The notes: generated by a model from the sequence alone, not told the origin. Positions 36,414 to 48,513 are shown, numbered from the stretch's first letter. The stretch: DNA of 64,000 nucleotides from Trichococcus collinsii (GCF_900107505.1 NZ_FNQH01000001.1:496001-560000), one strand, 5' to 3'. Numbers and translations are program-made.

Positions 36414-37792
36414 TACATTTCCTCCCGTTCAGGCGATTCGATTACATTCGGATCCACGATTGTGATCTCTTTCGCGCGTAGGCCATCGATGATGGCAGCA
36501 ATCGCGTCGTTTGTCCATGGACGATCATGCATCAGCAAGTTCGCACCGTCACCTAGGTACTGCGAGTTCACCATGACATCTGCTAAAGCAGTGCCTTCCA
36601 TGAACTCTTCCACCCAATCATAGCCGTAGGTCCAGTTCATGATTGTCATGCCTTCTGCTGCAGCGATTGCGATGGTATCGTCATTGTACTGTCCGTAAGG
36701 GGCACGCAGGAAGCGCGGACGCTCACCGGTGATCTCTTCTATCAGGTCATTCGTTGATTTGATTTCTTCCAGTTGCTCATCGTAGGTCAAAGATTGGAAG
36801 TCGGGATGCGAATAGGAATGGTTACCGATTTCGAAGCCCATGTCATAGACGGTCTTGATATCTTCGCGCGCCTGTTCATTTGTGAGGAATTGTCCCATCA
36901 CGAAGAAAATGGCATTGGCATCCTTCGATTTGACGGTTTCGGCAATTTCCACGGTGTAGCTGTTCGGTTGCTGCGGCGCATCATCAAAAGTCAACAAAGC
37001 GACTTGCGTATTGCCATCCTCAGCAATCGGTTGGACCGTGGAAATCTCCGGGTTGATGCGGTATTCGTAGCTGACGGGTTCAACTTTTTTTGCTGGCTTT
37101 TCTGCAGCAACAGTCTCTGAGGATTCCGCGGTGCCGGCAGAAGAATCAGCGGCTGTACTACCTTCCTTGCCGATTGCGGCGATAGCTGCTTCCAATTCAA
37201 CCAATTGCGCATCCAGAGTCGTCAAAATTTCAGCGACGGGAGCAAGGTTGGTTTGGTTTGTTTCGGCGTTCAGATTGATTGCTTCGATTCCCGCAAAGAA
37301 GGTATCGAAAGTGGCATCATCCGCTCCGAATCCGGTCAACAGTTCTTCTTCTTTATCCAAGCTGTCTCGATAGGCAGCTAAGTAAGTCAATGAATTTTCG
37401 CTGAACAAATCCAGCGTTTCGCCGATTGCCTGCATCTGGTCCAGGGGCAGGGTTTCTTCGTCGAATGCAACGAACTCGTCTTTCGTCTCAGCCAAACCTT
37501 CCAAAGCGCTTTCAATCGAATCGGTTAAAGTACGGCGTTCTTCCAAGTTGCTGAACACGGCTGCAGAGCCGTCTTTGAAAGTCTTCAATTCTTCATCGCT
37601 GGCCAACGATGCATTGAATGCTTCCTGTAACGCAGTCTCCAATTGTTGCAGCTCATTCAATTGGTTAACAATTTCGGTTTCTTCGGTTTTGATCTGGGTC
37701 ATTGTTTCTGTCGTTTCTTTCACTTGATCTGCGCAGGCTGACAATACCAGTGCACTGGTAAAAACTAATGCAATCTTCTTACCTCTCAACAT
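36413..37792 (-). CDS. Lipoprotein polysaccharide deacetylase
   Basis: Lipid-anchored enzyme on the outer face of the membrane. The lipobox LVLSACAD puts Cys near residue 20. Residues ~22-215 are helical, Glu- and Leu-rich with coiled-coil character, probably a spacer. The NodB domain (~260-455) has the metal-site motifs LLTFDDAP and GNHSYSHPDF (H-x3-H), RAPYGQYND, and a late LLMHDRPW. It would remove acetyl groups from peptidoglycan or another glycan. ATG 37792 is chosen because AAGGAGC fits it; TTG 37798 is too close. It is co-transcribed with the DUF4015 gene. Confidence 0.9.
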   Translation of the reverse strand: MLRGKKIALVFTSALVLSACADQVKETTETMTQIKTEETEIVNQLNELQQLETALQEAFNASLASDEELKTFKDGSAAVFSNLEERRTLTDSIESALEGLAETKDEFVAFDEETLPLDQMQAIGETLDLFSENSLTYLAAYRDSLDKEEELLTGFGADDATFDTFFAGIEAINLNAETNQTNLAPVAEILTTLDAQLVELEAAIAAIGKEGSTAADSSAGTAESSETVAAEKPAKKVEPVSYEYRINPEISTVQPIAEDGNTQVALLTFDDAPQQPNSYTVEIAETVKSKDANAIFFVMGQFLTNEQAREDIKTVYDMGFEIGNHSYSHPDFQSLTYDEQLEEIKSTNDLIEEITGERPRFLRAPYGQYNDDTIAIAAAEGMTIMNWTYGYDWVEEFMEGTALADVMVNSQYLGDGANLLMHDRPWTNDAIAAIIDGLRAKEITIVDPNVIESPEREEM

Positions 37793-38053
37793 AAACAAGC
37801 TCCTTTATTACGTGATATATAACAATACAATCTTCATTATACCGAAAATGAGGATTCTTTATCAAGGACGATTACGACATATGCAGAAAATTGTTAAAGA
37901 TACATTAAAATGATAGTCGCAACTTACTTGATGTATAAGGCTTCAAGCGGAAATAAAGGAATCAATGACTATACAATTTTGAAAATTAGTTTACAATAGA
38001 TAGAGGCAAAAGATACGGAAAAACGTTAATTTCAGAATAAGTGAGGCTATCGG

Positions 38054-38533
38054 ATGATTATCTATTATATATTGGCCATCTTGCTGTTGGTCCTGGACCA
38101 GTGGAGTAAAATTGCCATCGTAAATAATTTTGCATTGCACGAAGTGAATGAAGTGTTACCGGGCATTTTGTCTCTGTTCTACATTCAGAACGAGGGCGCT
38201 GCCTGGGGGATTTTTGAAGGAAGGATGTTCTTTTTCTTCATCATCACCGTAGTTGTCGTGGGCGCGATGGTCTACAATGCGCACAAACAGGGATTCGACA
38301 AAAAAATCGTGGGCATCAGTTACGCATTTCTTTTGAGCGGTGCGTTAGGCAATTTCATCGATCGGATGCGTTTGGGATACGTGGTGGACATGTTCCGCCT
38401 TGACTTCATTGATTTTCCGATTTTTAATGTGGCGGATGTCTGTTTGACGATAGGCGTCATCTTGATGACGATCTATATCCTTTTCATGGAAGAGGAAGAA
38501 GAAAAAATAAGTTCTAAAAATAAGCTAAAGTAA
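38054..38533 (+). CDS. lspA: Lipoprotein signal peptidase
   Basis: Signal peptidase II, an integral membrane aspartyl protease that cuts prolipoproteins. Four hydrophobic segments are visible. The conserved regions are LVLDQWSKI, FYIQNEGAAWGIFEG, the catalytic Asp in LGNFIDRMRLGYVVDM and the second Asp in FNVADVCL. 159 residues is typical. rluD follows after 12 nt, a frequent pair in Firmicutes. Confidence 0.96.
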   Translation: MIIYYILAILLLVLDQWSKIAIVNNFALHEVNEVLPGILSLFYIQNEGAAWGIFEGRMFFFFIITVVVVGAMVYNAHKQGFDKKIVGISYAFLLSGALGNFIDRMRLGYVVDMFRLDFIDFPIFNVADVCLTIGVILMTIYILFMEEEEEKISSKNKLK

Positions 38534-38545
38534 AGTGGGATTCAA

Positions 38546-39451
38546 ATGACAGAAAAAATCGTATTTAACATTGATGGTCAAACCGGCAGGATCGATAAGA
38601 TCTTGGCGGATTTCATGACCGGCACGAGCCGTTCGCAAATTCAGGCATGGGTCAAAGACGGCAATCTGATGGTGAACGACAAAGCCGTCAAATCGAATTA
38701 CAAGGTCCAAGAAGGGGATCTTCTGGAATTGACGATTCCGGAACCAGAACAAATCAACGTAACGCCTGAGGACATTGCATTGGATGTCATCTACGAAGAC
38801 GATGCGCTGTTGGTCGTCAATAAGCCAACAGGCATGGTCGTTCATCCATCCAAAGGGCATCTTTCCGGCACCTTGGTCAACGGCTTGTTGTTTCACGTAA
38901 ACGCGCTATCCGACGGCACAGCAAATATCCGTCCGGGAATCGTTCACCGCATCGATATGGATACATCCGGCTTATTGGTTGTCGCGAAAACGAACGAAGC
39001 GCACCAGAAATTGGCGGAGCAGCTTGAGAACCACACGATGGAACGGGCCTATCTTGCTTTGGTCCATGGCGTGATTCCGCATGATGACGGCACTATCGAT
39101 GCGCCGATCGCCCGGATGTTGATCGACCGCAAAAAACGCACAGTGGCTGACGGCGGCAAAAAGGCAGTGACGCATTTTGATGTCATCGAGCGTTTCCGTG
39201 ATTTCACTTTGCTGAAATTGCACCTCGAAACCGGCCGCACGCACCAGATCCGTGTCCATATGAAATACATCGGCCATCCGGTGGCTGGAGATCCTATGTA
39301 CGGACCGGCTGAAACACTCAGCGGCCATGGACAATATTTGCATGCGTCCACTTTGGGCTTCATCCACCCGACGACGGGCAAGGAAATGCGCTTCGAAGCA
39401 CCTTTGCCTGATTTCTACAGCGAAAAACTGGCGGAACTGCGCAAAAACTGA
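38546..39451 (+). CDS. rluD: 23S rRNA pseudouridine synthase, RluD type
   Basis: RluA/RluD family enzyme that isomerises uridines in large-subunit rRNA. An S4 RNA-binding domain at the N-terminus (RIDKILADFMTGTSRSQIQA) precedes the catalytic domain with the HRIDMDTSGLLVVAK motif, whose Asp is the catalytic residue. Also typical are VVNKPTGMVVHPSKGH and LETGRTHQIRVHMKYIGHPV. 301 residues is normal. Which uridines are changed cannot be told from sequence. It is in an operon with lspA; the pyr promoter lies immediately after. Confidence 0.93.
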   Translation: MTEKIVFNIDGQTGRIDKILADFMTGTSRSQIQAWVKDGNLMVNDKAVKSNYKVQEGDLLELTIPEPEQINVTPEDIALDVIYEDDALLVVNKPTGMVVHPSKGHLSGTLVNGLLFHVNALSDGTANIRPGIVHRIDMDTSGLLVVAKTNEAHQKLAEQLENHTMERAYLALVHGVIPHDDGTIDAPIARMLIDRKKRTVADGGKKAVTHFDVIERFRDFTLLKLHLETGRTHQIRVHMKYIGHPVAGDPMYGPAETLSGHGQYLHASTLGFIHPTTGKEMRFEAPLPDFYSEKLAELRKN

Positions 39452-39480
39452 TTGACAGCAACGCCTCTATTCGTTATCAT
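39452..39480 (+). promoter_or_regulatory. pyrR operon promoter
   Basis: TTGACA (39452-39457), a 17-nt spacer and TATCAT (39475-39480) start right after the rluD stop codon, upstream of the PyrR attenuator. Confidence 0.8.
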
Positions 39481-39494
39481 TACAGTAATATTGA

Positions 39495-40164
<670 letters not shown>

Positions 40165-40178
40165 ACAATAGGTTGGTG

Positions 40179-40213
40179 ATTCTTTAACTGTGTCCAGTGA
40201 GACACAGAAGAAT
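40179..40213 (+). promoter_or_regulatory. PyrR-binding hairpin between pyrR and pyrK
   Basis: ATTCTT-taa-CTGTGTCCAGTGAGACACAG-aagaat forms a two-part stem around the PyrR-like loop TGTCCAGTGAGACA (40191-40204). I could not define the matching terminator with confidence; a GGTGAT/ATCACC pairing followed by TTATTTTTT near 40246-40262 is one option. Confidence 0.7.
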
Positions 40214-40285
40214 TTGCTTTGAAGCTTGCTCCATCGCATTTTTTGAGATCACCTTATTTTTTCAAAATTAAGGAGGAAAATAATT

Positions 40286-42691
<2,406 letters not shown>

Positions 42692-42692
42692 A

Positions 42693-43325
42693 ATGACGAT
42701 AGCAAAAGAAGTAGCAAAATCATTATTGGACATCAAAGCAGTGAGCTTGAGCCCGAAAGACCCATTTACTTGGGCATCCGGCTTGAGAAGTCCAATCTAT
42801 TGCGATAATCGCGTGACAATGAGCTTCCCGGCAGTGCGTAAACAGATTGCGCAAGGTTTGGCTGATTTGATCAAAGAAAAATACCCGGATGCAGAAGTGA
42901 TTGCCGGAACTGCGACTGCAGGCATCCCACACGCAGCTTGGATCGCTGACATTTTGGACTTGCCGATGGTCTACATCCGCAGCAAAGCGAAAGACCACGG
43001 AACAGGCCGCAAAATCGAAGGCAAAATTACCGAAGGTCAAAAAATGGTCGTTGTCGAAGACTTGATCTCCACAGGCGGCAGCGTCATCGAAGCTTCCAAA
43101 GCGGCTGAACTGGAAGGCGCAAACGTATTGGGTTGCGTCGCTATCTTCACTTATGAATTGGCTAAAGGAACGAAAAATTTCGCCGATGCTGGTCTTGCGA
43201 TCGACACGTTGTCCAACTACAGCACATTGCTGGAAGTTGCCCATGAAACAAACTACATCTCCGAAGCAGAATTGGAGTTATTGAAAGACTGGAGCAAAGA
43301 CCCTGAGAACTGGTTCAAGGGTTAA
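42693..43325 (+). CDS. pyrE: Orotate phosphoribosyltransferase
   Basis: Joins orotate and PRPP to give OMP. The PRPP loop is VVVEDLISTGGSVIEA. SPIYCDNRV, GTATAGIPHAAWIA and YIRSKAKDHGTGRKIEG are typical. 210 residues from ATG 42693, preceded by GGAG within the end of pyrF; the longer frame upstream lies inside pyrF. It is the last gene of the pyrR-K-D-F-E unit and is followed by a strong terminator. carAB and pyrP are absent from this operon. Confidence 0.95.
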   Translation: MTIAKEVAKSLLDIKAVSLSPKDPFTWASGLRSPIYCDNRVTMSFPAVRKQIAQGLADLIKEKYPDAEVIAGTATAGIPHAAWIADILDLPMVYIRSKAKDHGTGRKIEGKITEGQKMVVVEDLISTGGSVIEASKAAELEGANVLGCVAIFTYELAKGTKNFADAGLAIDTLSNYSTLLEVAHETNYISEAELELLKDWSKDPENWFKG

Positions 43326-43350
43326 TCCCATGTCCAAATAGTTGTTATGA

Positions 43351-43396
43351 AAAACCCGGCAAACAAGATCTGGAATCTTGCTTGCCGGGTTTTCCA
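43351..43396 (+). terminator. Terminator of the pyrR-pyrE operon
   Basis: AAAACCCGGCAAACAAGAT (43351-43369) pairs with ATCTTGCTTGCCGGGTTTT (43376-43394) with one mismatch, forming a long GC-rich stem followed by T residues. Confidence 0.92.
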
Positions 43397-43477
43397 TTCA
43401 TTTTTTTGCAAGTAAGCGCTCTAATGGTGGTATACTGTTTGCATATGTTTTCTTGATAAGGACGAGAAGAGGTGAAA

Positions 43478-44806
43478 ATGATGGCGAAGCAGGAATTCCA
43501 ACTGAAGCAAACGCAACAACAATCGATCCGGATGACGCAGCAGCTGCGACAGGCATTGCACGTTCTACAGATGCCCATGTCGGAACTTTCCAGCTACATA
43601 GAGGACCAGGCATTGGGAAATCCGTTGATGGACATTAAAAAGCGGGCATCGGACACGGGCGCGGTAGCCGTCTCCAATGTTTACACGGCGGATAATCAGA
43701 CCCCCTGGTATGAACGCATGGAAAGCAAGAATCAGTCGCTCTATGATTTTCTGCATGAACAGATTTATCTGAACATGAAAAACACGCCGCTCAGGCAGTT
43801 GGTGCTGTTCCTCATCCGATATGTGACGGATAACGGCTATTTGGATATCAAACTGGCAGAAGTTGCGGAGGCAACTGCGGCCGAGGAAACGGAAGTATTG
43901 GATGCCTTGACGCTCTTACAGCAGTTGGACCCTCCCGGTGTCGGTGCCCGCGACCTACAGGAGTTTCTGATGCTACAGACCGAAAGGGATGAACAGTCGC
44001 CCCCGCAAGCCTACTATATATTGGAAAATTATTTCAAGGAGCTGTCTTCCTATCGCTTGGAGGCTATTAGGGACGTCGAGGAGATCGATCATGACGAACT
44101 GATTGAAATCATCACCTACATGAGCAAGCTGAAGACGAAGTTGCAGTGGGAGACCGTATTCGAGGAGACTGTCTTCATCGAACCGGACATCTATGTAGCC
44201 ATAGCCGAGGATAACTCGCTGGATGTCTCGTTCAATCAAAGCGGCCTGCCATCGGTGGCGTTCAACGAAGACTATTACAGCGAATTGTTGGCGTTGGCGG
44301 ATAAAGATATGAAACGTTATCTGGAAGAAAAAAAGAAAGAAATTTCCTGGATCCAGCAGTGTGTTCTCCAACGGACGCAAAACGTCATCAAAATTACGGA
44401 AGCCATCCTGCAGCTACAGGCGGATTATTTCATGGAAAAAGCCTCATCGATGAAGCCTATGACGATGAAAAACATCGCTAAACTAACGGAGCTGAGTATT
44501 TCGACGGTGAGCCGGGTCGTGAACGACAAATACATGGCGACCCCGAAAGGCATCTTTGAATTGCGCTTTTTCTTCCGGAGCGGTTTTATGAAAGAGGATG
44601 ACGGGGATCAGGTTGCCATCTCATCCATCGTCATCGAAACCGAAATAAAGGAAATAGTCGGCCGCGAAGAAAAGACAAAGCCAGTTTCCGACCAGGTGAT
44701 TGCCGATCATTTCACCGCGCAGGGAATCGACATCTCCCGCAGGACAGTGGCAAAATACCGCATGGGTTTGGGCATTCCCTCCAGTTCGAAAAGAAAAAGG
44801 CCATAA
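43478..44806 (+). CDS. rpoN: RNA polymerase sigma-54 factor
   Basis: Alternative sigma factor that needs AAA+ activators such as ManR. The N-terminal region is Gln-rich (LKQTQQQSIRMTQQLRQALH, activator-interacting region I). The helix-turn-helix is near LTELSISTVSRVVNDKYM. The RpoN box near the C-terminus is ISRRTVAKYRMGLGIPSS. About 442 residues, standard. AAGAGG lies 5-8 nt upstream of ATG 43478/43481; GTG 43472 is too close. It is alone between terminators. The only clear -24/-12 promoter I see in the window is that of the mannose PTS. Confidence 0.95.
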   Translation: MMAKQEFQLKQTQQQSIRMTQQLRQALHVLQMPMSELSSYIEDQALGNPLMDIKKRASDTGAVAVSNVYTADNQTPWYERMESKNQSLYDFLHEQIYLNMKNTPLRQLVLFLIRYVTDNGYLDIKLAEVAEATAAEETEVLDALTLLQQLDPPGVGARDLQEFLMLQTERDEQSPPQAYYILENYFKELSSYRLEAIRDVEEIDHDELIEIITYMSKLKTKLQWETVFEETVFIEPDIYVAIAEDNSLDVSFNQSGLPSVAFNEDYYSELLALADKDMKRYLEEKKKEISWIQQCVLQRTQNVIKITEAILQLQADYFMEKASSMKPMTMKNIAKLTELSISTVSRVVNDKYMATPKGIFELRFFFRSGFMKEDDGDQVAISSIVIETEIKEIVGREEKTKPVSDQVIADHFTAQGIDISRRTVAKYRMGLGIPSSSKRKRP

Positions 44807-45012
44807 TTATGTCGATCGGCGAGTGGTTAACAAGACGGTCAATGGGTGAAAGTAGGGATGATGCAATCATTGGCAGGGGTTGGTGAGCCAATCTTATCGG
44901 GAACATTATCAAACCGCTCTGAACGGAAACCGGATGCGAAAAAATGACTGCCTCATTTAGAGGCAGCCCGACGTTCCGCACAGCACAAATACGAAAATCA
45001 CGCAGGCATATG

Positions 45013-45044
45013 AAGAGGCCCGAGAAATATTTCTCGGGCCTCTT
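45013..45044. terminator. Bidirectional terminator between rpoN and rqcH
   Basis: AAGAGGCCCGAGAAAT (45013-45028) is the exact complement of ATTTCTCGGGCCTCTT (45029-45044), a perfect 32-bp palindrome between convergent genes. A smaller hairpin CTGCCTC/GAGGCAG lies at 44948-44966. No gene is seen in 44807-45012. Confidence 0.8.
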
Positions 45045-45106
45045 TGCACGTTTTAGGAGAAGCGGACTTTGTATTATCGATCTTGCGATGCAAAGGTAAT
45101 CTGCTC

Positions 45107-46810
45107 TCAATCGGCTTTCAGCGTCCGGACCAGTTCCTTATCCGGCGTTACATAAAGGGTTTTTTGCCCTTCGTAGATGACGAAACCGGGTTTCGCACCG
45201 TTTGGTTTGCGTATGTTCTTGACCACAACGTAGTCGACAGGGACGTTCGAAGAATTCTGGAACTTGGAATAATAAGCGGCCAATGTCGCCGCTTCAAAGA
45301 GCGTCTCCTCGGAAGGGTGATTGCTTTCGATGATGACATGCGAACCGGGTATGTTTTTCGTATGCAGCCAAATATCCGATTTTTTTGCCGTCTTCAGCGT
45401 CAGCTGGTCGTTCTGCACATTGTTCTTTCCGATCAGGATGGTCGTGCCGTCCGATGACAGGAATTTGTGGGGCTTGCTGGTTTTGTGTTTTTTCTGTTTA
45501 CCTTTGTACTTTTTCTTCAAATATCCAGATTCGCGCAGCTCGTCCTTTATGTCCTCCAAGTCCTGCGGGTCGGAGAGTTGGATCAGCGTTTCGATGGATT
45601 CCAAATATTCGTTCTCTGCATGGGTATGTTCGACCTGCTCATTCACGTATGCGACGGCAGTGGTGAGCTTCTGATATTTGGAAAAGTATTTTTGGGCATT
45701 CTGGGAAGGGGTCAGCGCTGGATTCAAAGCAATCGTTATCGGATTCTCATCATCGTAGAAGTTGTTGAGCGTCACTTCCATATCGCCTTTTTTCATTTGA
45801 TGCAGATAGGCCGTCAAGATCTCTCCCTTGATCCGGTAGACATCAGCTTTTTCCGTCTCCAACAGCGTCTGGTCCAGCTTCTTCAGCTTCAGCTGATTCT
45901 TCTTGCGTTCCGTGTTGACGACATGGAGCAGCTCGGAAGCCACTTGGTTGATGCGGTCCCGGGATGCTTTTTCATCATAGTAGGCGTCCAACAATTCGCT
46001 AAGGCTGTCGTAATGCCTTTTCTCTCCCGGAAGACTCCGGAACGGGAAGGGTGTAAAATGTTGTTTCTTTGCGGATTCTTCGGTCAATGTAGGGATAGCC
46101 GTGTCCAGCTGTTGTTTAAATGCGAGAATCGCATCCGCTGCAGACAACCCATCCTGCTCCGTATAGTAGCTGATTTCCATTGCGGAATCGCTGCCCAAGC
46201 CCTGAAAAGCTCCTTGCAATGATTTGAACAGCGGTAATTCATCGCTGAATGTGGCTGCGACAGATGCCAGTTCCTCCTTTTCCATCTCAAAAGGGTTCGC
46301 TTTGTCCTGATGGGGCGGTAACTGATAGGCGACTCCTGGATGCAGCGGCCGGAAACTGTTTTGATAAAACGGCACATGCTTCAGGCAATCGATGATCATC
46401 CTGGTTTGCTTATCGATCAGGAAGATGTTGCTATGACGACCCATCAATTCGATGATCAATTCCATTTGGCGCTGGTCGCCGAGTTCATCGAAATTCCGGA
46501 ATGAGAAAATGATGATCCGGTCGTTGCCCAATTGTTTGATGTCTTCGATGTAGGCACCCTCCAGATTTTTGCGCAGCACCATACAGAAATTGGGCGCTGA
46601 ATCGGGGTTGGATAAGTTATCATTGATTACTTGTATCCGAGCGTAGGATGGGTGAGCTGACAGCAATACCCGTTTGTTTTTCCGATTGGCTCGTATGGTA
46701 AGAATAATTTCGTGCTGAAACGGCTGATAGACCTTACTGATCCTTCCGTTTTCCAGGTCGCGGTTCAATTCCTTGACCATGGCACGTGTAAATACACCAT
46801 CAAAAGACAT
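45107..46810 (-). CDS. rqcH: Rqc2 homologue RqcH (NFACT family, FbpA-like)
   Basis: Ribosome-associated quality-control factor that recruits alanine tRNA to stalled 50S subunits and adds Ala tails; older annotations call it fibronectin-binding protein. The NFACT-N domain starts MSFDGVFTRAMVKELNRDLE and includes the conserved DR of LGNDRIIIFSF. A coiled-coil middle (~280-430) follows. The NFACT-R domain ends it (FLSSDGTTILIGKNNVQNDQ, SDIWLHTKNIPGSHVII). 567 residues is normal. AGGAGGTG precedes ATG 46810. A decayed copy of part of this gene lies ~390 bp upstream of its start. Confidence 0.93.
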   Translation of the reverse strand: MSFDGVFTRAMVKELNRDLENGRISKVYQPFQHEIILTIRANRKNKRVLLSAHPSYARIQVINDNLSNPDSAPNFCMVLRKNLEGAYIEDIKQLGNDRIIIFSFRNFDELGDQRQMELIIELMGRHSNIFLIDKQTRMIIDCLKHVPFYQNSFRPLHPGVAYQLPPHQDKANPFEMEKEELASVAATFSDELPLFKSLQGAFQGLGSDSAMEISYYTEQDGLSAADAILAFKQQLDTAIPTLTEESAKKQHFTPFPFRSLPGEKRHYDSLSELLDAYYDEKASRDRINQVASELLHVVNTERKKNQLKLKKLDQTLLETEKADVYRIKGEILTAYLHQMKKGDMEVTLNNFYDDENPITIALNPALTPSQNAQKYFSKYQKLTTAVAYVNEQVEHTHAENEYLESIETLIQLSDPQDLEDIKDELRESGYLKKKYKGKQKKHKTSKPHKFLSSDGTTILIGKNNVQNDQLTLKTAKKSDIWLHTKNIPGSHVIIESNHPSEETLFEAATLAAYYSKFQNSSNVPVDYVVVKNIRKPNGAKPGFVIYEGQKTLYVTPDKELVRTLKAD

Positions 46811-47194
46811 GAAAACACCTCCTAGTACATGTCAATATACGCCTTTCATTATACCATATCATCTCCGGCGTCTGGCGTGTTTCTTCATTGTGTCATATTT
46901 TGGTGCAAACCATAAGGGAAGGCGCACTTGATATGTACCTATATTATCATTCACCGGATGACAGATATCCAAAACGGCATACAGAAAGACAATGTACAAC
47001 CCTAACAATGAAAAAATACGAAAACATAAGTTTTGTTAATTTGGGTAATCTCAGAATAAAGAAGAAACATGCGAAAATAATCGGGTTTTTACTTTTATTT
47101 TTCTAAAAGAAGTAGATTTATAAATAAACACATGTTCCAAACGAGCGATTGCTAAAAAATGCGACAACTATAAAGTGTATTTAAACAAGAATAG

Positions 47195-47345
47195 CATCAA
47201 TTCGACGAGGGGCTCCAGTTGCTGCTGGTCGCCAAGTTCATCGAAGTTCTGAAAAGAGAAAATGACGATCCGGTCATTGCCTAATTAGTGAATCTCTTCG
47301 ATGATTTCTCCTTCGAGTTTCTTTCGGAGCACCATACAGACGTTC
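47195..47345 (-). pseudogene. rqcH fragment
   Basis: This stretch closely resembles 46442-46590 inside rqcH: for example GCTGGTCGCC-AGTTCATCGAA and GAGAAAATGA-GATCCGGTC are shared with scattered differences. It corresponds to part of the NFACT-N domain on the minus strand and has no start or end of its own, with a stop codon in the equivalent frame. The remaining parts of 46811-47743 show no gene. Confidence 0.75.
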
Positions 47346-47743
47346 CGATGTCCTGAAAGGCAAGGGGAGTTATTCGTTTTTTGGACATTCAACATTCGGG
47401 AGGGGGGTGGATGAAAACAAAATACTGTTAGTTTCCTAAGAGAACACTCAACATAGTGATATTATATTTCATTTTCAGAGTTTACCGATTTTTAATAAAC
47501 ACCAATGCAAGTTGTGTCGGATATCTCATTCAAAAAATGTAAAGTCCTAGTGAACAGAGTGTAAAGATAGTATGATGAAATGCTTATACATAGGTATTGT
47601 CAGCATTCCCAACGGATTTTCCGGGTGGATAGATTTCAAAAAATCCGTTTTATAAAATGACATCATATAAATTGAATCCTGGACAGGCATCAGACTGTTT
47701 TTTTCGACTGATTATATAAAAGTAAATAATTTTACAATTAATG

Positions 47744-47772
47744 TTGCATTTACGTTTATAGTGACTTATACT
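47744..47772 (+). promoter_or_regulatory. Promoter in the gene-poor stretch
   Basis: TTGCAT (47744-47749), a 17-nt spacer and TATACT (47767-47772). A cre site follows at about +22. No intact open frame of reasonable quality is found downstream before a terminator at 48225. Confidence 0.6.
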
Positions 47773-47778
47773 AAGAAA

Positions 47779-48246
47779 GTAATCGAAACATGAATGCGAT
47801 TGAAAACGCTTACTGTTTGTTTTTTTGAATGTCAGCACCACTATGATTGGAGCCCGTCATAATGGGGGCCTGCTGTTCATTCCTAAAGACCGATAGGCAG
47901 TTATTTGATGTAACTTCATGCGGTGTTGCAGAAGAAAAGGATTGCGATATCCAAACTGAAACCATCGCGACAGCTTAACTTGGCGTCTTGTCGCATATCA
48001 AAAATTTCATTACTGTGTGTGGTGATGAATGATAACCTTGGGGGGATGGAGTACGTAATGGATGAATCAACAAGATTGCAAGGTGTGGAGTTTTGCTCAG
48101 TTGTTCATAAGCTACATTTTGCAGATGTATACTGCCATTATTCAATGCATATCCATCTTTTATTCTGCACACTTCGATTACACGGACACGCGAAACAGGT
48201 GAGATCATTTCAAAAGCCAACTTGAACTTCCCCCCGAAGTTTTTTT
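47779..48246 (+). ncRNA. Candidate CcpA-regulated small RNA (or decayed gene transcript)
   Basis: A promoter (47744-47772), a cre site and a terminator frame a ~470-nt stretch without a convincing coding frame. The terminator is AACTTC-CCCCC-GAAGTT followed by five T (48225-48246), so its loop is a run of C. Known Firmicutes regulatory RNAs use such C-rich loops to pair with Shine-Dalgarno sequences, and CcpA-controlled sRNAs are known. The alternative is a degraded sugar gene: short fragments such as MIGARHNGGLLFIPKDR near 47843 could be remnants. Transcript ends are inferred. Confidence 0.4.
47800..47814 (+). promoter_or_regulatory. Catabolite-responsive element (cre)
   Basis: TTGAAAACGCTTACT satisfies every position of the CcpA consensus WTGNAANCGNWNNCW. 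It lies downstream of a promoter, the position from which CcpA blocks elongation or initiation. Confidence 0.7.
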
Positions 48247-48261
48247 GGGTCAATCAAAGGA

Positions 48262-48305
48262 AAAAAGCATGATCACAGGGTGGTTCCTTGATCATGCTTT
48301 TTGTT
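48262..48305 (+). terminator. Strong terminator hairpin
   Basis: AAAAAGCATGATCA (48262-48275) and TGATCATGCTTTTT (48289-48302) are perfect 14-bp arms with a T run. It isolates the following promoter at 48364 from upstream transcription. Confidence 0.88.
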
Positions 48306-48363
48306 TTGCGGAATGGAAACGGTAAGTAATATGAGAATACCTCATCTTTTTCTAATCCTACTC

Positions 48364-48392
48364 TTGACTTTGTTTTTCCCATTGGTTACTAT
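48364..48392 (+). promoter_or_regulatory. Promoter of the ABC importer operon leader
   Basis: TTGACT (48364-48369), a 17-nt spacer and TACTAT (48387-48392). Transcription would begin near 48399, only ~10 nt before the leader-peptide ribosome binding site. Confidence 0.7.
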
Positions 48393-48423
48393 TAAATTAT
48401 CAATCAAAAAGGAGCAATCAAGC

Positions 48424-48486
48424 ATGTCTGCATATACTCGCGTTTCCAAATTGAATTTTTTCGATTGGCAAAGCCACGTGGAGTAG
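48424..48486 (+). CDS. 20-residue leader peptide
   Basis: ATG 48424 has an ideal AAAAAGGAG site 9 nt upstream and encodes MSAYTRVSKLNFFDWQSHVE, then TAG. It contains one Trp, one Tyr and two adjacent Phe close to the end. It sits between a promoter and a set of mutually exclusive RNA hairpins upstream of an ABC importer, the arrangement of a ribosome-controlled attenuator. The aromatic stretch FFDW suggests a response to an aromatic amino acid, most likely Trp (inference). Confidence 0.6.
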   Translation: MSAYTRVSKLNFFDWQSHVE

Positions 48487-48513
48487 GTTGTTCTTTGTGA
48501 CGTATTGATTGTC

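Noticed and set aside
43403-43435. cre-like sequence and promoter upstream of rpoN
   Set aside because: GTAAGCGCTCTAAT deviates from the CcpA consensus at key positions, and the possible -35/-10 pair has a 19-nt spacing.
44712-45110. 132-codon minus-strand frame between rpoN and rqcH
   Set aside because: It overlaps the end of rpoN and crosses a bidirectional terminator; no family recognised.
47975-48253. 92-codon minus-strand frame
   Set aside because: No ribosome binding site, no recognisable family, and it overlaps the candidate sRNA and its terminator; a faint likeness to transposase or regulator ends was not convincing.
48277-48287. AGGGTGGTTCC resembling the T-box AGGGTGGNACC
   Set aside because: It lies in the loop of a perfect terminator hairpin, lacks the CGCG end, has no stem I or specifier structure upstream, and a separate promoter lies between it and the importer.
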